Under the pieces are notes generated by a model. It ran no database searches, was not told where the DNA came from, and worked only from the letters and a program-made list of their open reading frames with translations. Made by a program: the position numbers and the translations under genes. Below, piece after piece: positions 57,510 to 64,000 of a stretch of 64,000 nt of DNA; position 1 is the stretch's first letter; each line of letters starts with the position of its first letter. This DNA comes from Acidimicrobiia bacterium (GTDB lineage Bacteria > Acidobacteriota > Vicinamibacteria > Vicinamibacterales > SCN-69-37). Where the stretch lies: the NCBI GenBank assembly GCA_016871335.1, contig VFZF01000001.1, forward strand, positions 1 through 64,000, given 5' to 3'.

Positions 57510-59894
57510 TCAGTACAAGAGATACCGCGCGCGCAGGAGCCGCCACCGCGCCTCGCCGCCACTCCACGACGAAGCGATGGCGGCAGGGTCGTCGCCACTC
57601 TTGATGCGCGTGAGGCCGGTGACCGATCCATAGAGACGCTGCGCCAGGTCGATCTCGAACCTGCCGGGGAACAACTGATGCAACGCCGACGCCACCTCGA
57701 CGCCAACACGCATCGGGCGCACGGCGTCGCGGTCGGTGATCACGATGAACACGCCCTGGCACAACTCGTTCGCAAACTTCGATGACGTCGGCGTGAACTG
57801 GACGGGATAAAAACGCACGCCAGGAAGACGACGCGCGTTGAGCGCCTCCGCGAGCCGCATTCCGTCGATCCACGGCGCGCCGATGTGCTCAAACGGCGTG
57901 TCCGTGCCGCGACCCACCGAAATGTTCGTACTCTCGAATGACGCCAGGCCGGTGTACAGCGTCGCCGCATAGAGATTCCGCATGTTGGGCGACGGACCGA
58001 TCCACGTGAGCCCGGTTTCATCAAACCACGCATCACGCCGCCAGCCGCGCATGGCGACCACCGTCAGGTCGGCGCCGATTTTCTTCTCGGCATTAAACAG
58101 ACGCGCCAGTTCCCCCAGCGTCATCCCGTGCCGCGTCGGCATTACGGGCAGGTAGCCCACAAAACTGGCGAGCGCCTCATCCAGTACGGGCCCTTCGATC
58201 GACACGCCGCCGATCGGGTTCGGACGATCGAGCACAAACACCTTGATCTCCCGTGGCGCCGCCTCCTCCATCACATACGCCATCGTCGTCATGTACGTGT
58301 AGAAACGGGCGCCCACATCCTGCAAGTCGATGACGATCGCGTCCAACCCGGCCAACATCGCCTCAGTCGGCCGACGGGTGTCGCCGTAGAGGGAATGGAT
58401 GGGCAGGCCGGTCTTGTCGTCGCGTGTGGATGGCACGTTCGCATCGAGCAAGCCGCGGATGCCGTGCTCCGGGCTGAACAACGCGCTCAGCGTGACGCCG
58501 GGGGCATCGACCAACACGTCGATCGTCGCCGCCCCATCACGCGTGCGACCGGTGTGATTGGTGAGCAGGCCCACCTTCATGCCCTTGAGCGCAGCGAATC
58601 CGTTGGCGCGCATGACGTCGATGCCGTTGAGGACCGGCGTGTAGGGTGGCGGCGCCACTGCGGGCGTCTGCGCCTCAAATGAACGCCGCGTGCCGGCGAA
58701 CCCGGCCGTGTCGAGTGCGGTGAACGCCGACGCCGCGATGGTCGCCACACGCGCGCGCAGCGGCGTGACGTCGCCCCGTCCTTCGGGATGCAGACGATTC
58801 GACAGGAAGATGACAAAGGCCTTTGTCGCGGGATCGATCCAGATCGACGTGCCGGTGAACCCGGTGTGGCCGAACGACCCGACGGGCAGCAGTTCCCCGC
58901 GATTGGCCGAGAAGGACGAGTCCATGTCCCAGCCAAGGCCGCGGACGTTCGCCTCGTCCTCCGGCGTCGACGGCGTTGTCATCCGCGCCACGGTGAGGGG
59001 AGACATCACGCGCACGCCATCGAGTTCGCCACCGCGGAGCAACATGCGAGCGAACCGGACGAGATCGTTGGCTGTGCTGAACAGACCCGCATGTCCCGCG
59101 ACGCCGCCCATGCGTCGCGCGGTCGGGTCATGCACCGTGCCGCGCAACATGGCGGCATCAGGCCCGGCGCACGGCCATCCGTACGGCGTGCAGACTTCGG
59201 TCGGCGCGATCCGGCTACGCAGCGACGCCAGTGGCAGGAACATCGTGTCGTTCATGCCCAAAGGCTTGAAGAGGCGATCGGCCACGAAGGCTTCGAACTT
59301 CTGGCCACTCACCCGGGCCACGATGTCCGCGAGCAGAAAGAACCCGATGTCGCTGTAGACAAAACGGCGTCCGGGGGGCGCCATCAGCACCTCTTCGTTG
59401 GCCAGGCGGATGGCCTCGTCGTGTCCCACCCAGGGATCAACGAGGTCAACGTCCGGCCGCAGTCCCGACATGTGCGTGAGGAGGTGATGGATGGTGACGC
59501 GATCCTTCCCATACCGCGCAAAGTCCGGGACGTACTGCGCGACCGGGTCACTCAGCCGGATCCGGCCGTCCTCCACAAGCATCATCACCGCCGAGGTCGT
59601 GGCGACCACCTTGGTGAGCGACGCCATGTCGAACACGGTGTCCATCGTCATCGGCTCGGCGGCCGGGACGAGTGCGCGATGCCCGTAGACCTTGCGGAAG
59701 TGCACCGCATCGCCCTGCCCCACCACCACCACCGCGCCAGGGAGTTTTTTGTCGGCGATATCCGCGGCGATGACCTCGTCGATCCTGGCGAATCTGGCCT
59801 GGTCCACGGATGCCGGCACCTGACCGTTGAGACCGGCCACCAGAACCGTCACGCACACACCGGCGAGCAGCACCATCCGCGTTCTCTTTGTCAT
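57510..59894 (-). CDS. Beta-lactamase-family serine hydrolase fused to DUF1343 (NamZ-type exo-beta-N-acetylmuramidase)
   Basis: This protein is about 794 residues long with a signal peptide (MVLLAGVCVTVLVAGLNGQV). The N-terminal domain (about 30-400) is a class C/D-Ala-D-Ala-peptidase-like serine hydrolase with SLTK near residue 91, Tyr in FVYSDIGFFLLADIVARVSG and HTGFTGTSIWIDP. The C-terminal domain (about 415-794) is DUF1343: MKVGLLTNHTGRTRDGAATI, LSALFSPEHGIRGLLDANVP, DLQDVGARFYTYMTTMAYVM, EIKVFVLDRPNPIGGVSIEG and STNISVGRGTDTPFEHIGAP. DUF1343 includes the NamZ exo-lytic muramidase, so the fusion likely combines peptide-side and glycan-side peptidoglycan recycling. TATAAT (59907-59902) is 7 nt before ATG 59894, a leaderless design. 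Confidence 0.88.
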   Translation of the reverse strand: MTKRTRMVLLAGVCVTVLVAGLNGQVPASVDQARFARIDEVIAADIADKKLPGAVVVVGQGDAVHFRKVYGHRALVPAAEPMTMDTVFDMASLTKVVATTSAVMMLVEDGRIRLSDPVAQYVPDFARYGKDRVTIHHLLTHMSGLRPDVDLVDPWVGHDEAIRLANEEVLMAPPGRRFVYSDIGFFLLADIVARVSGQKFEAFVADRLFKPLGMNDTMFLPLASLRSRIAPTEVCTPYGWPCAGPDAAMLRGTVHDPTARRMGGVAGHAGLFSTANDLVRFARMLLRGGELDGVRVMSPLTVARMTTPSTPEDEANVRGLGWDMDSSFSANRGELLPVGSFGHTGFTGTSIWIDPATKAFVIFLSNRLHPEGRGDVTPLRARVATIAASAFTALDTAGFAGTRRSFEAQTPAVAPPPYTPVLNGIDVMRANGFAALKGMKVGLLTNHTGRTRDGAATIDVLVDAPGVTLSALFSPEHGIRGLLDANVPSTRDDKTGLPIHSLYGDTRRPTEAMLAGLDAIVIDLQDVGARFYTYMTTMAYVMEEAAPREIKVFVLDRPNPIGGVSIEGPVLDEALASFVGYLPVMPTRHGMTLGELARLFNAEKKIGADLTVVAMRGWRRDAWFDETGLTWIGPSPNMRNLYAATLYTGLASFESTNISVGRGTDTPFEHIGAPWIDGMRLAEALNARRLPGVRFYPVQFTPTSSKFANELCQGVFIVITDRDAVRPMRVGVEVASALHQLFPGRFEIDLAQRLYGSVTGLTRIKSGDDPAAIASSWSGGEARWRLLRARYLLY

Positions 59895-59977
59895 GGCCGC
59901 GATTATAGATTCCCCGATGGCAGATGCCCGAGGGCAGATGCCAGATTTGCTGGTAGTCTTCACACGGAGGTTCCATC

Positions 59978-60925
59978 ATGTTCGTGCGCTCACTCACCCG
60001 CCGGGTGTTGCCTGCCCTGCTTGCCCTTGTCGGACTCGTGGCGTTTGCTGTGCCGGATCTCACGGCTGATGCCCAGAGCACAAAGACGTTTTACCTGACG
60101 GTTGTTGATTCAAGCGGACAGCCGGTCACGGATCTCCGGCCCGACGAGATCGCCGTGGGAGAGCTCGCGGAAGGTGCGGCCGCCCCGGTCCAGCGCGAGG
60201 TGGTGAGTTTCAGGAAGGCGCCGACGCCGGCCAGCATCGTGCTGCTGGCAGACACGTCGAAGGCCACGGGTGGTGGTTCGATGGGACAGCGTGGACAGGT
60301 TCAGGGGTCGGGACTCATCCAGGACGTGCGGAAGGCGTTCAGCGTCTTCGTCAAAGCCATGTCCGCCTCGAACCCGGACACGGAAATGGAACTGATGGAA
60401 TTTGGTCAGGCGGCCATCCTCTTGACGCGGATGACCTCCTCGGCGCCGGATCTCGAGAAAGGCATCAACCGGCTCTTCCCGAAAGACAACCAGCCTGCCG
60501 TGCTGCTCGAGGCAATCACCGAAGGGGCCAGAACACTCCAGAAGGCCAAACATCCGCGCAGGGCAATCGTCGCGTTCCAGGTGCTGCCCACTGATGACCG
60601 CAGCGTGATGCAGCCGCAGCAGATGCTGACGCAGGTCATCAACGCCCAGGCATCGTTCTGGATCGTCGTCTACAGTTCAGGCACCGTGACCGCCGATGCC
60701 CGTGGCGTGGTGACCAACGCGCTGGCACGGCAGACGGGCGGCCGCAGCGAAACCATTGCGGCGGAGAGCGCGCTGGAACTGCACCTGACGAACATGGCCA
60801 CCGCCATCGCCAACCAGTACGAGGTCCAGTACACGCGCCCCGCCGGAGAAACGCCGAAACAACTGGTCATGAGCATCGGCCGGCAGGGATTGAGCCTGCA
60901 CCACACGATCTATCCGCCGAAGTAA
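59978..60925 (+). CDS. VWFA-related secreted protein (third paralog)
   Basis: This 315-residue protein has a signal peptide (LLALVGLVAFAVPDLTADAQ) followed by TFYLTVVDSSGQPVTDLRPD, EIAVGELAEGAAAPVQREVV, and a VWA-like domain with a degenerate MIDAS (SIVLLADTSKATGGGSM). It has LMEFGQAAILLTRMTSSAPD, AIVAFQVLPTDDRSVM and a C-terminal YEVQYTRPAGETPKQLVMSI. The start has a GGAGG ribosome-binding site 7 nt upstream, unlike the leaderless genes. The sulfatase-like gene follows after 9 nt. Its role is probably protein-protein contact in the envelope. Confidence 0.83.
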   Translation: MFVRSLTRRVLPALLALVGLVAFAVPDLTADAQSTKTFYLTVVDSSGQPVTDLRPDEIAVGELAEGAAAPVQREVVSFRKAPTPASIVLLADTSKATGGGSMGQRGQVQGSGLIQDVRKAFSVFVKAMSASNPDTEMELMEFGQAAILLTRMTSSAPDLEKGINRLFPKDNQPAVLLEAITEGARTLQKAKHPRRAIVAFQVLPTDDRSVMQPQQMLTQVINAQASFWIVVYSSGTVTADARGVVTNALARQTGGRSETIAAESALELHLTNMATAIANQYEVQYTRPAGETPKQLVMSIGRQGLSLHHTIYPPK

Positions 60926-60934
60926 GCTCTCCGG

Positions 60935-63019
60935 ATGTCACGTCTCGCTATCGGCGTCGTCGCCGGCCTGCTGGCCGCGACGGCGGTCGTCTGGTGGGTC
61001 CTGCGGGCCGGTTACACCGTCGCCCAGGCACCGGACCAGAACGTCCTTCTGATCACGATCGACACTCTGCGCGCCGACGCGCTGGGGTCGTATGGCGGAG
61101 CCGCCGCCACGCCCAACCTGGACGCGCTCGCCGCACACGGTGCGCGCTTTTCGTTTGCGCACGCGCACGCGGTCGTCACGCTGCCCTCACACACGTCGAT
61201 CCTGACCGGCCGCCTCCCCTACGAACACGGCATCCGCGACAATAGCGGCTACCGTGTCGCCGACGGCACAGCGACGCTGGCGACCCGGCTCAAGACGGCC
61301 GGGTTCTCGACAGGCGCGTTCATCGGCGGGTTCCCGCTCACGCGCCGGTTCGGCCTCACGCCTGGTTTTGACGAGTACGACGATCAGATCTCCGAATTGC
61401 AGGGTGATCACGCGATGAATGTGCCGGAGCGCCCGGCTGATGCCGTGGTGTCGCGCACCATGGGCTGGATCGATCGCGCACCCGGCAGGTTCTTCGCGTG
61501 GGTCCACGTCTTTGATCCGCATTCACCCTATGCCGCGCCGGAGCCGTTCGGCACGCAGTACCGCAATGCGCCGTACAACGGCGAGGTCGCATTCGTCGAC
61601 AAGGCGCTCGGTCCGCTGTTTGAACGGCTGCGCGCGCTGCCGAGACCCACGCTCGTGATCGTGACGTCAGACCACGGTGAAAGCCTTGGCGAACACAACG
61701 AGCTGACGCACGGCATGTTTGCCTACGAAGCCACACTGCGCGTTCCGCTGATCGTGGCCACGATTACGCCCGGTGGGGACGCCACGCGTGGTCGCGTGAT
61801 CGACACACCGGTGCGGCATGTCGACATTGCCCCGACAGTCGTCGACGCGCTCGGACTGCCAGGAGACGACACGTGGCCGGGTGCGTCCCTGCGACCGCTG
61901 ATCGCGTCGGGATCCGGCGACGACCGACCCACCTACTTCGAGTCGATGACCTACAACCTCGTGCGTGGCTGGGCCCCTCTGCGCGGCGTCATTGTCGGGC
62001 GCGAGAAGTTCATCGACCAACCGATCGCCGAGTTGTACGACCTGATTGCCGATCCCGGCGAGCTGAGGAACATCGCCCAGCCCCGGAAGGACCGCGCGGA
62101 GCTCCTCGCTGGCGTGCTGAAGACATTCAACGCGGCTCCACCATCGAGACCGGGGCGCGAAGCCGCCAACGTGGCCGCCACGCTGCGATCGTTGGGGTAT
62201 GTGTCGGGGAGCGCTGCTCCACGAACGGTCTACACCGAAGCGGACGACCTCAAGAATCTCGCCGGCATCAACCGCGACATGCACAACGCCGACGAGGCGC
62301 TGCAGGCGGGCGATTACCAGAAGGCCATTAGGCTGCTCTCCGCAGTGCTGACCGTCCGGCCAGACACCGCCGACGCGGTCGACTCACTGGCGAGGGCGTA
62401 CTGGGCGGCCGGCGATGCGCGGTCGGCCATCGATGTCCTCGACCGGGCACTGACCGTGGGTATCGCCGCTGACGAGATCCGAGTCCGGCTGGGCCTCTAC
62501 CTTGCGGAGAGCGGACAGGACGTGCCGCGCGCCCTGACCGTGCTGCGGACACTTCCGGATGACGATGTAGAGGCGCTGAATGCGCTGGGGGTGGCGTATG
62601 GCGCCGGAGGGCGGTTTGCCGAAGCCATCACGGCGTTCGAGCGTGTGCTGGCGGTCGACTCCGGCAACGCACTGGCATTGCAGAACATCGCCGCGATGCA
62701 CCTCAGCATGAACGATCTGGCATCAGCGGAACGTTTTGCGCGGCAGGCCGTGGATCGGGACCCGGCGCTGGCCAAGGCCTTCACGACGCTCGGCGTGGTG
62801 TTCGCCAGGTCCGGCCGGCGCACCCAGGCGATCGATCAGTGGAAACGTGCCGTGGAGCTCGACCGCACGGAGTTTGACGCGCTGTACAACCTCGTGGCGC
62901 TGCTCGCCGAGTCAGGCCTGATGGGCGAAGCGCGCAGTTACGCCAAACAGTTTGTCGACACCGCGCCCAGGGCCGCCTACGGCCGCGAAGTCGAGCAACT
63001 GTCGACGCTGTTGAAATGA
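60935..63019 (+). CDS. Alkaline-phosphatase/sulfatase-superfamily enzyme with C-terminal TPR domain
   Basis: This 694-residue protein has an N-terminal TM anchor (IGVVAGLLAATAVVWWVLRA), then a sulfatase-type domain with metal ligands in NVLLITIDTLRADALGSYGG and VIVTSDHGESLGEHNELTHG. The nucleophile region is VTLPSHTSILTGRLPYEHGI. The position that carries the formylglycine Cys/Ser in true sulfatases is Thr, so a phosphodiesterase or phosphotransferase activity is more likely than sulfatase. From about residue 445 onward TPR repeats follow (ADEALQAGDYQKAIRLLSAV, LARAYWAAGDARSAIDVLDR, AYGAGGRFAEAITAFERVLA, FARSGRRTQAIDQWKRAVEL). TAAGCT (60923-60928) ends 6 nt before ATG 60935. Confidence 0.87.
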   Translation: MSRLAIGVVAGLLAATAVVWWVLRAGYTVAQAPDQNVLLITIDTLRADALGSYGGAAATPNLDALAAHGARFSFAHAHAVVTLPSHTSILTGRLPYEHGIRDNSGYRVADGTATLATRLKTAGFSTGAFIGGFPLTRRFGLTPGFDEYDDQISELQGDHAMNVPERPADAVVSRTMGWIDRAPGRFFAWVHVFDPHSPYAAPEPFGTQYRNAPYNGEVAFVDKALGPLFERLRALPRPTLVIVTSDHGESLGEHNELTHGMFAYEATLRVPLIVATITPGGDATRGRVIDTPVRHVDIAPTVVDALGLPGDDTWPGASLRPLIASGSGDDRPTYFESMTYNLVRGWAPLRGVIVGREKFIDQPIAELYDLIADPGELRNIAQPRKDRAELLAGVLKTFNAAPPSRPGREAANVAATLRSLGYVSGSAAPRTVYTEADDLKNLAGINRDMHNADEALQAGDYQKAIRLLSAVLTVRPDTADAVDSLARAYWAAGDARSAIDVLDRALTVGIAADEIRVRLGLYLAESGQDVPRALTVLRTLPDDDVEALNALGVAYGAGGRFAEAITAFERVLAVDSGNALALQNIAAMHLSMNDLASAERFARQAVDRDPALAKAFTTLGVVFARSGRRTQAIDQWKRAVELDRTEFDALYNLVALLAESGLMGEARSYAKQFVDTAPRAAYGREVEQLSTLLK

Positions 63020-63061
63020 GCTCGGAGGCGATTGTCCGCGAAATCGCCTCCGAGCTCATTT
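63014..63061. terminator. Bidirectional terminator with both stop codons in a perfect 20-bp inverted repeat
   Basis: The left arm AAATGAGCTCGGAGGCGATT (63014-63033) and right arm (63042-63061) are perfect reverse complements with an 8-nt loop. The TGA of the plus gene (63017-63019) and the TGA of the minus gene (63058-63056) lie at equivalent positions in the two arms, so both genes end in AAA-TGA within the stem. A short T run follows only weakly (ATTT). It is a strong hairpin between convergent genes. Confidence 0.85.
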
Positions 63062-64000
63062 CGTGAACGTCGCGATGGCTGACCCCACAACCGTGTCTCC
63101 CACGATCACGCGGGCGCGCAGAGTGTAGCGGCCAGGTTCGAGCATGTCGGACGCAAACTCGGTCGCCGCGCGCCAGACGCCACCGGTATCGCGCGGCGTC
63201 ACCAGTCGATCGTCCACCGCGTCGGTATCACCGGCACGCGTCACGCTGATCTCCACCTGCACATCGTCGAGCGACACACCCTCCGCCGGAGGATACAACT
63301 CGAGCTCGGCGCGCACGCCGGTGGCCTGCGCCGGGAGAGGGTCGAGCGCCATGAGCTGAGGGCGTCCCTCAGCGTTCACCCAGGCGACGAGCAGGTCACT
63401 GGCTGTGAACGGACCAAGCGTCGGCAGCGTCGCATCCACGTCGGTGGAGATTGCGCCCAACGCGCCTTCCGCGTCGGCCACCGCAACACGCAGTTGGTAG
63501 CCGCCGGCAGCCACGGGAACGCTGAACGTGGTCTGAAATACGCCGTCAGGACCCGCCCCTTCCAGCACTCGCCGGCCGCTGTTGAGTGGCGCACCGGCCG
63601 CCGCACCGGCAGAGACGAGGCCGAACATCGCAGCAACCGGCCCACGCACGGATCCCGACGATGAGGATGGCACGGCAAGGTTGATGGTCAGCTCAACGCC
63701 GCCGGAATCGCCCGGGGCACGGCGCAGGAGTGTGGCGGCCTGCACAGGCACGGCACCATGCTGCTGGCCTGACGCGATCACATCCTTTAGTCGCTCGTCG
63801 AGGGTCTTTGGCGCCGGGGTCGCAGAGGGTGTCAGGTTCGGAACTATGGCCAGGCGGTTGACGAAGACCGAGACACCGGGATGTTTGACCACGGCCTCAA
63901 CGTTCATGCTGCGGCCCGGCTGCAGCCCGGCTGGTGGTTCCACGCCGAGGCGGTAAATCGAGGCACTCGCCGTGCGCACGCGCTCGAAGAACGGCACGGG
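63056..64000 (-). CDS. VWFA-related protein C-terminal part (5' end outside the window)
   Basis: The open frame runs to the right edge of the window without a convincing start, so the N-terminal part lies beyond. The visible 313 residues are beta-sandwich-rich: YRLGVEPPAGLQPGRSMNVE, a low-complexity linker (SSSSGSVRGPVAAMFGLVSA), GVFQTTFSVPVAAGGYQLRV, AWVNAEGRPQLMALDPLPAQ and a C-terminal LEPGRYTLRARVIVGDTVVG. The order and the motif FERVRTASASIYRLGVEP fit the long C-terminal region that follows the VWA domain in Acidobacterial VWFA proteins. The N-terminal VWA domain itself is not seen, so the assignment is provisional. Confidence 0.65.
   Translation of the reverse strand, partial: PVPFFERVRTASASIYRLGVEPPAGLQPGRSMNVEAVVKHPGVSVFVNRLAIVPNLTPSATPAPKTLDERLKDVIASGQQHGAVPVQAATLLRRAPGDSGGVELTINLAVPSSSSGSVRGPVAAMFGLVSAGAAAGAPLNSGRRVLEGAGPDGVFQTTFSVPVAAGGYQLRVAVADAEGALGAISTDVDATLPTLGPFTASDLLVAWVNAEGRPQLMALDPLPAQATGVRAELELYPPAEGVSLDDVQVEISVTRAGDTDAVDDRLVTPRDTGGVWRAATEFASDMLEPGRYTLRARVIVGDTVVGSAIATFTK

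Noticed and set aside
58788-60098. 436-aa open frame antisense to the beta-lactamase/NamZ fusion
   Set aside because: It is His/Arg-rich and without domain features. The opposite frame is a clear two-domain enzyme.

Overview
The window reads as a GC-rich (about 65% by eye) chromosomal segment from an Acidobacteriota-like bacterium, probably of the Vicinamibacteria type. This placement is inferred from gene content: several secreted 'VWFA-related' proteins, carboxypeptidase-regulatory-domain TonB receptors, DUF5916, DUF1028, DUF3179 and DUF3299 proteins, a TPR-fused sulfatase-superfamily enzyme, and an insulin-resistant-looking mix of secreted proteins with 'AQ' signal-peptidase sites. No rRNA, phage or CRISPR array was seen. 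One tRNA (Glu, anticodon CUC) lies at 52769-52843.

Layout. 1-2323: a PepSY membrane protein next to a 5'-truncated TonB receptor fragment, then a Crp/Fnr regulator. 2460-15022: a divalent-metal (most likely zinc) homeostasis region. It holds a thioredoxin-like 2Fe-2S protein, an ArsP/SO_0444-type permease, a COG0523 GTPase and a WD40 protein in one overlapping operon. These are followed by a CPx P-type ATPase, two paralogous His-rich 'HGG' secreted proteins, a DUF3299 protein, an M19 dipeptidase, and a TonB receptor with two His/Asp-rich loops. 15076-25474: DinB (frameshifted), Mn-type SOD, CorA, a decayed VWFA/TPR operon, an AI-2E family permease, glutaminyl cyclase, SDR, DUF1028 and YbhB. 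25562-40260: secreted paralogs, a second DUF3299 protein, a second TonB receptor, DUF5916, an M24 peptidase and a VPS10/BNR protein. This region ends in a second metal-like module (HGG lipoprotein, FtsX/MacB-type ABC transporter, third DUF3299 protein). 40302-45542: leucine biosynthesis (leuB, leuA, leuD, leuC) with a LysR regulator embedded on the other strand. 45616-52718: HAD phosphatase, tandem VWFA genes, a hydroxyproline-epimerase/ketimine-reductase pair. 52902-64000: ctaB plus DUF420, metalloprotease, beta-lactamase/NamZ fusion, VWFA protein, sulfatase-superfamily/TPR fusion and a partial gene at the edge.

Three window-wide themes stand out. (1) Many genes have a -10 hexamer (TAnnnT) ending only 5-8 nt before the start codon, so their mRNAs should be leaderless. 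Several divergent pairs share a palindromic -10. (2) Convergent gene ends are filled with long imperfect inverted repeats made of degenerate heptamers. Two of these carry a four-helix-bundle (S23/bAvd-like) gene between inverted arms, which looks like an undescribed small mobile unit. (3) There is an unusual density of broken genes: head-to-head 5' truncations at about 32018 and 36970, an M16 stub, a poly-C frameshift in dinB, and an operon with three lesions. This indicates either active genome decay or assembly or consensus problems.
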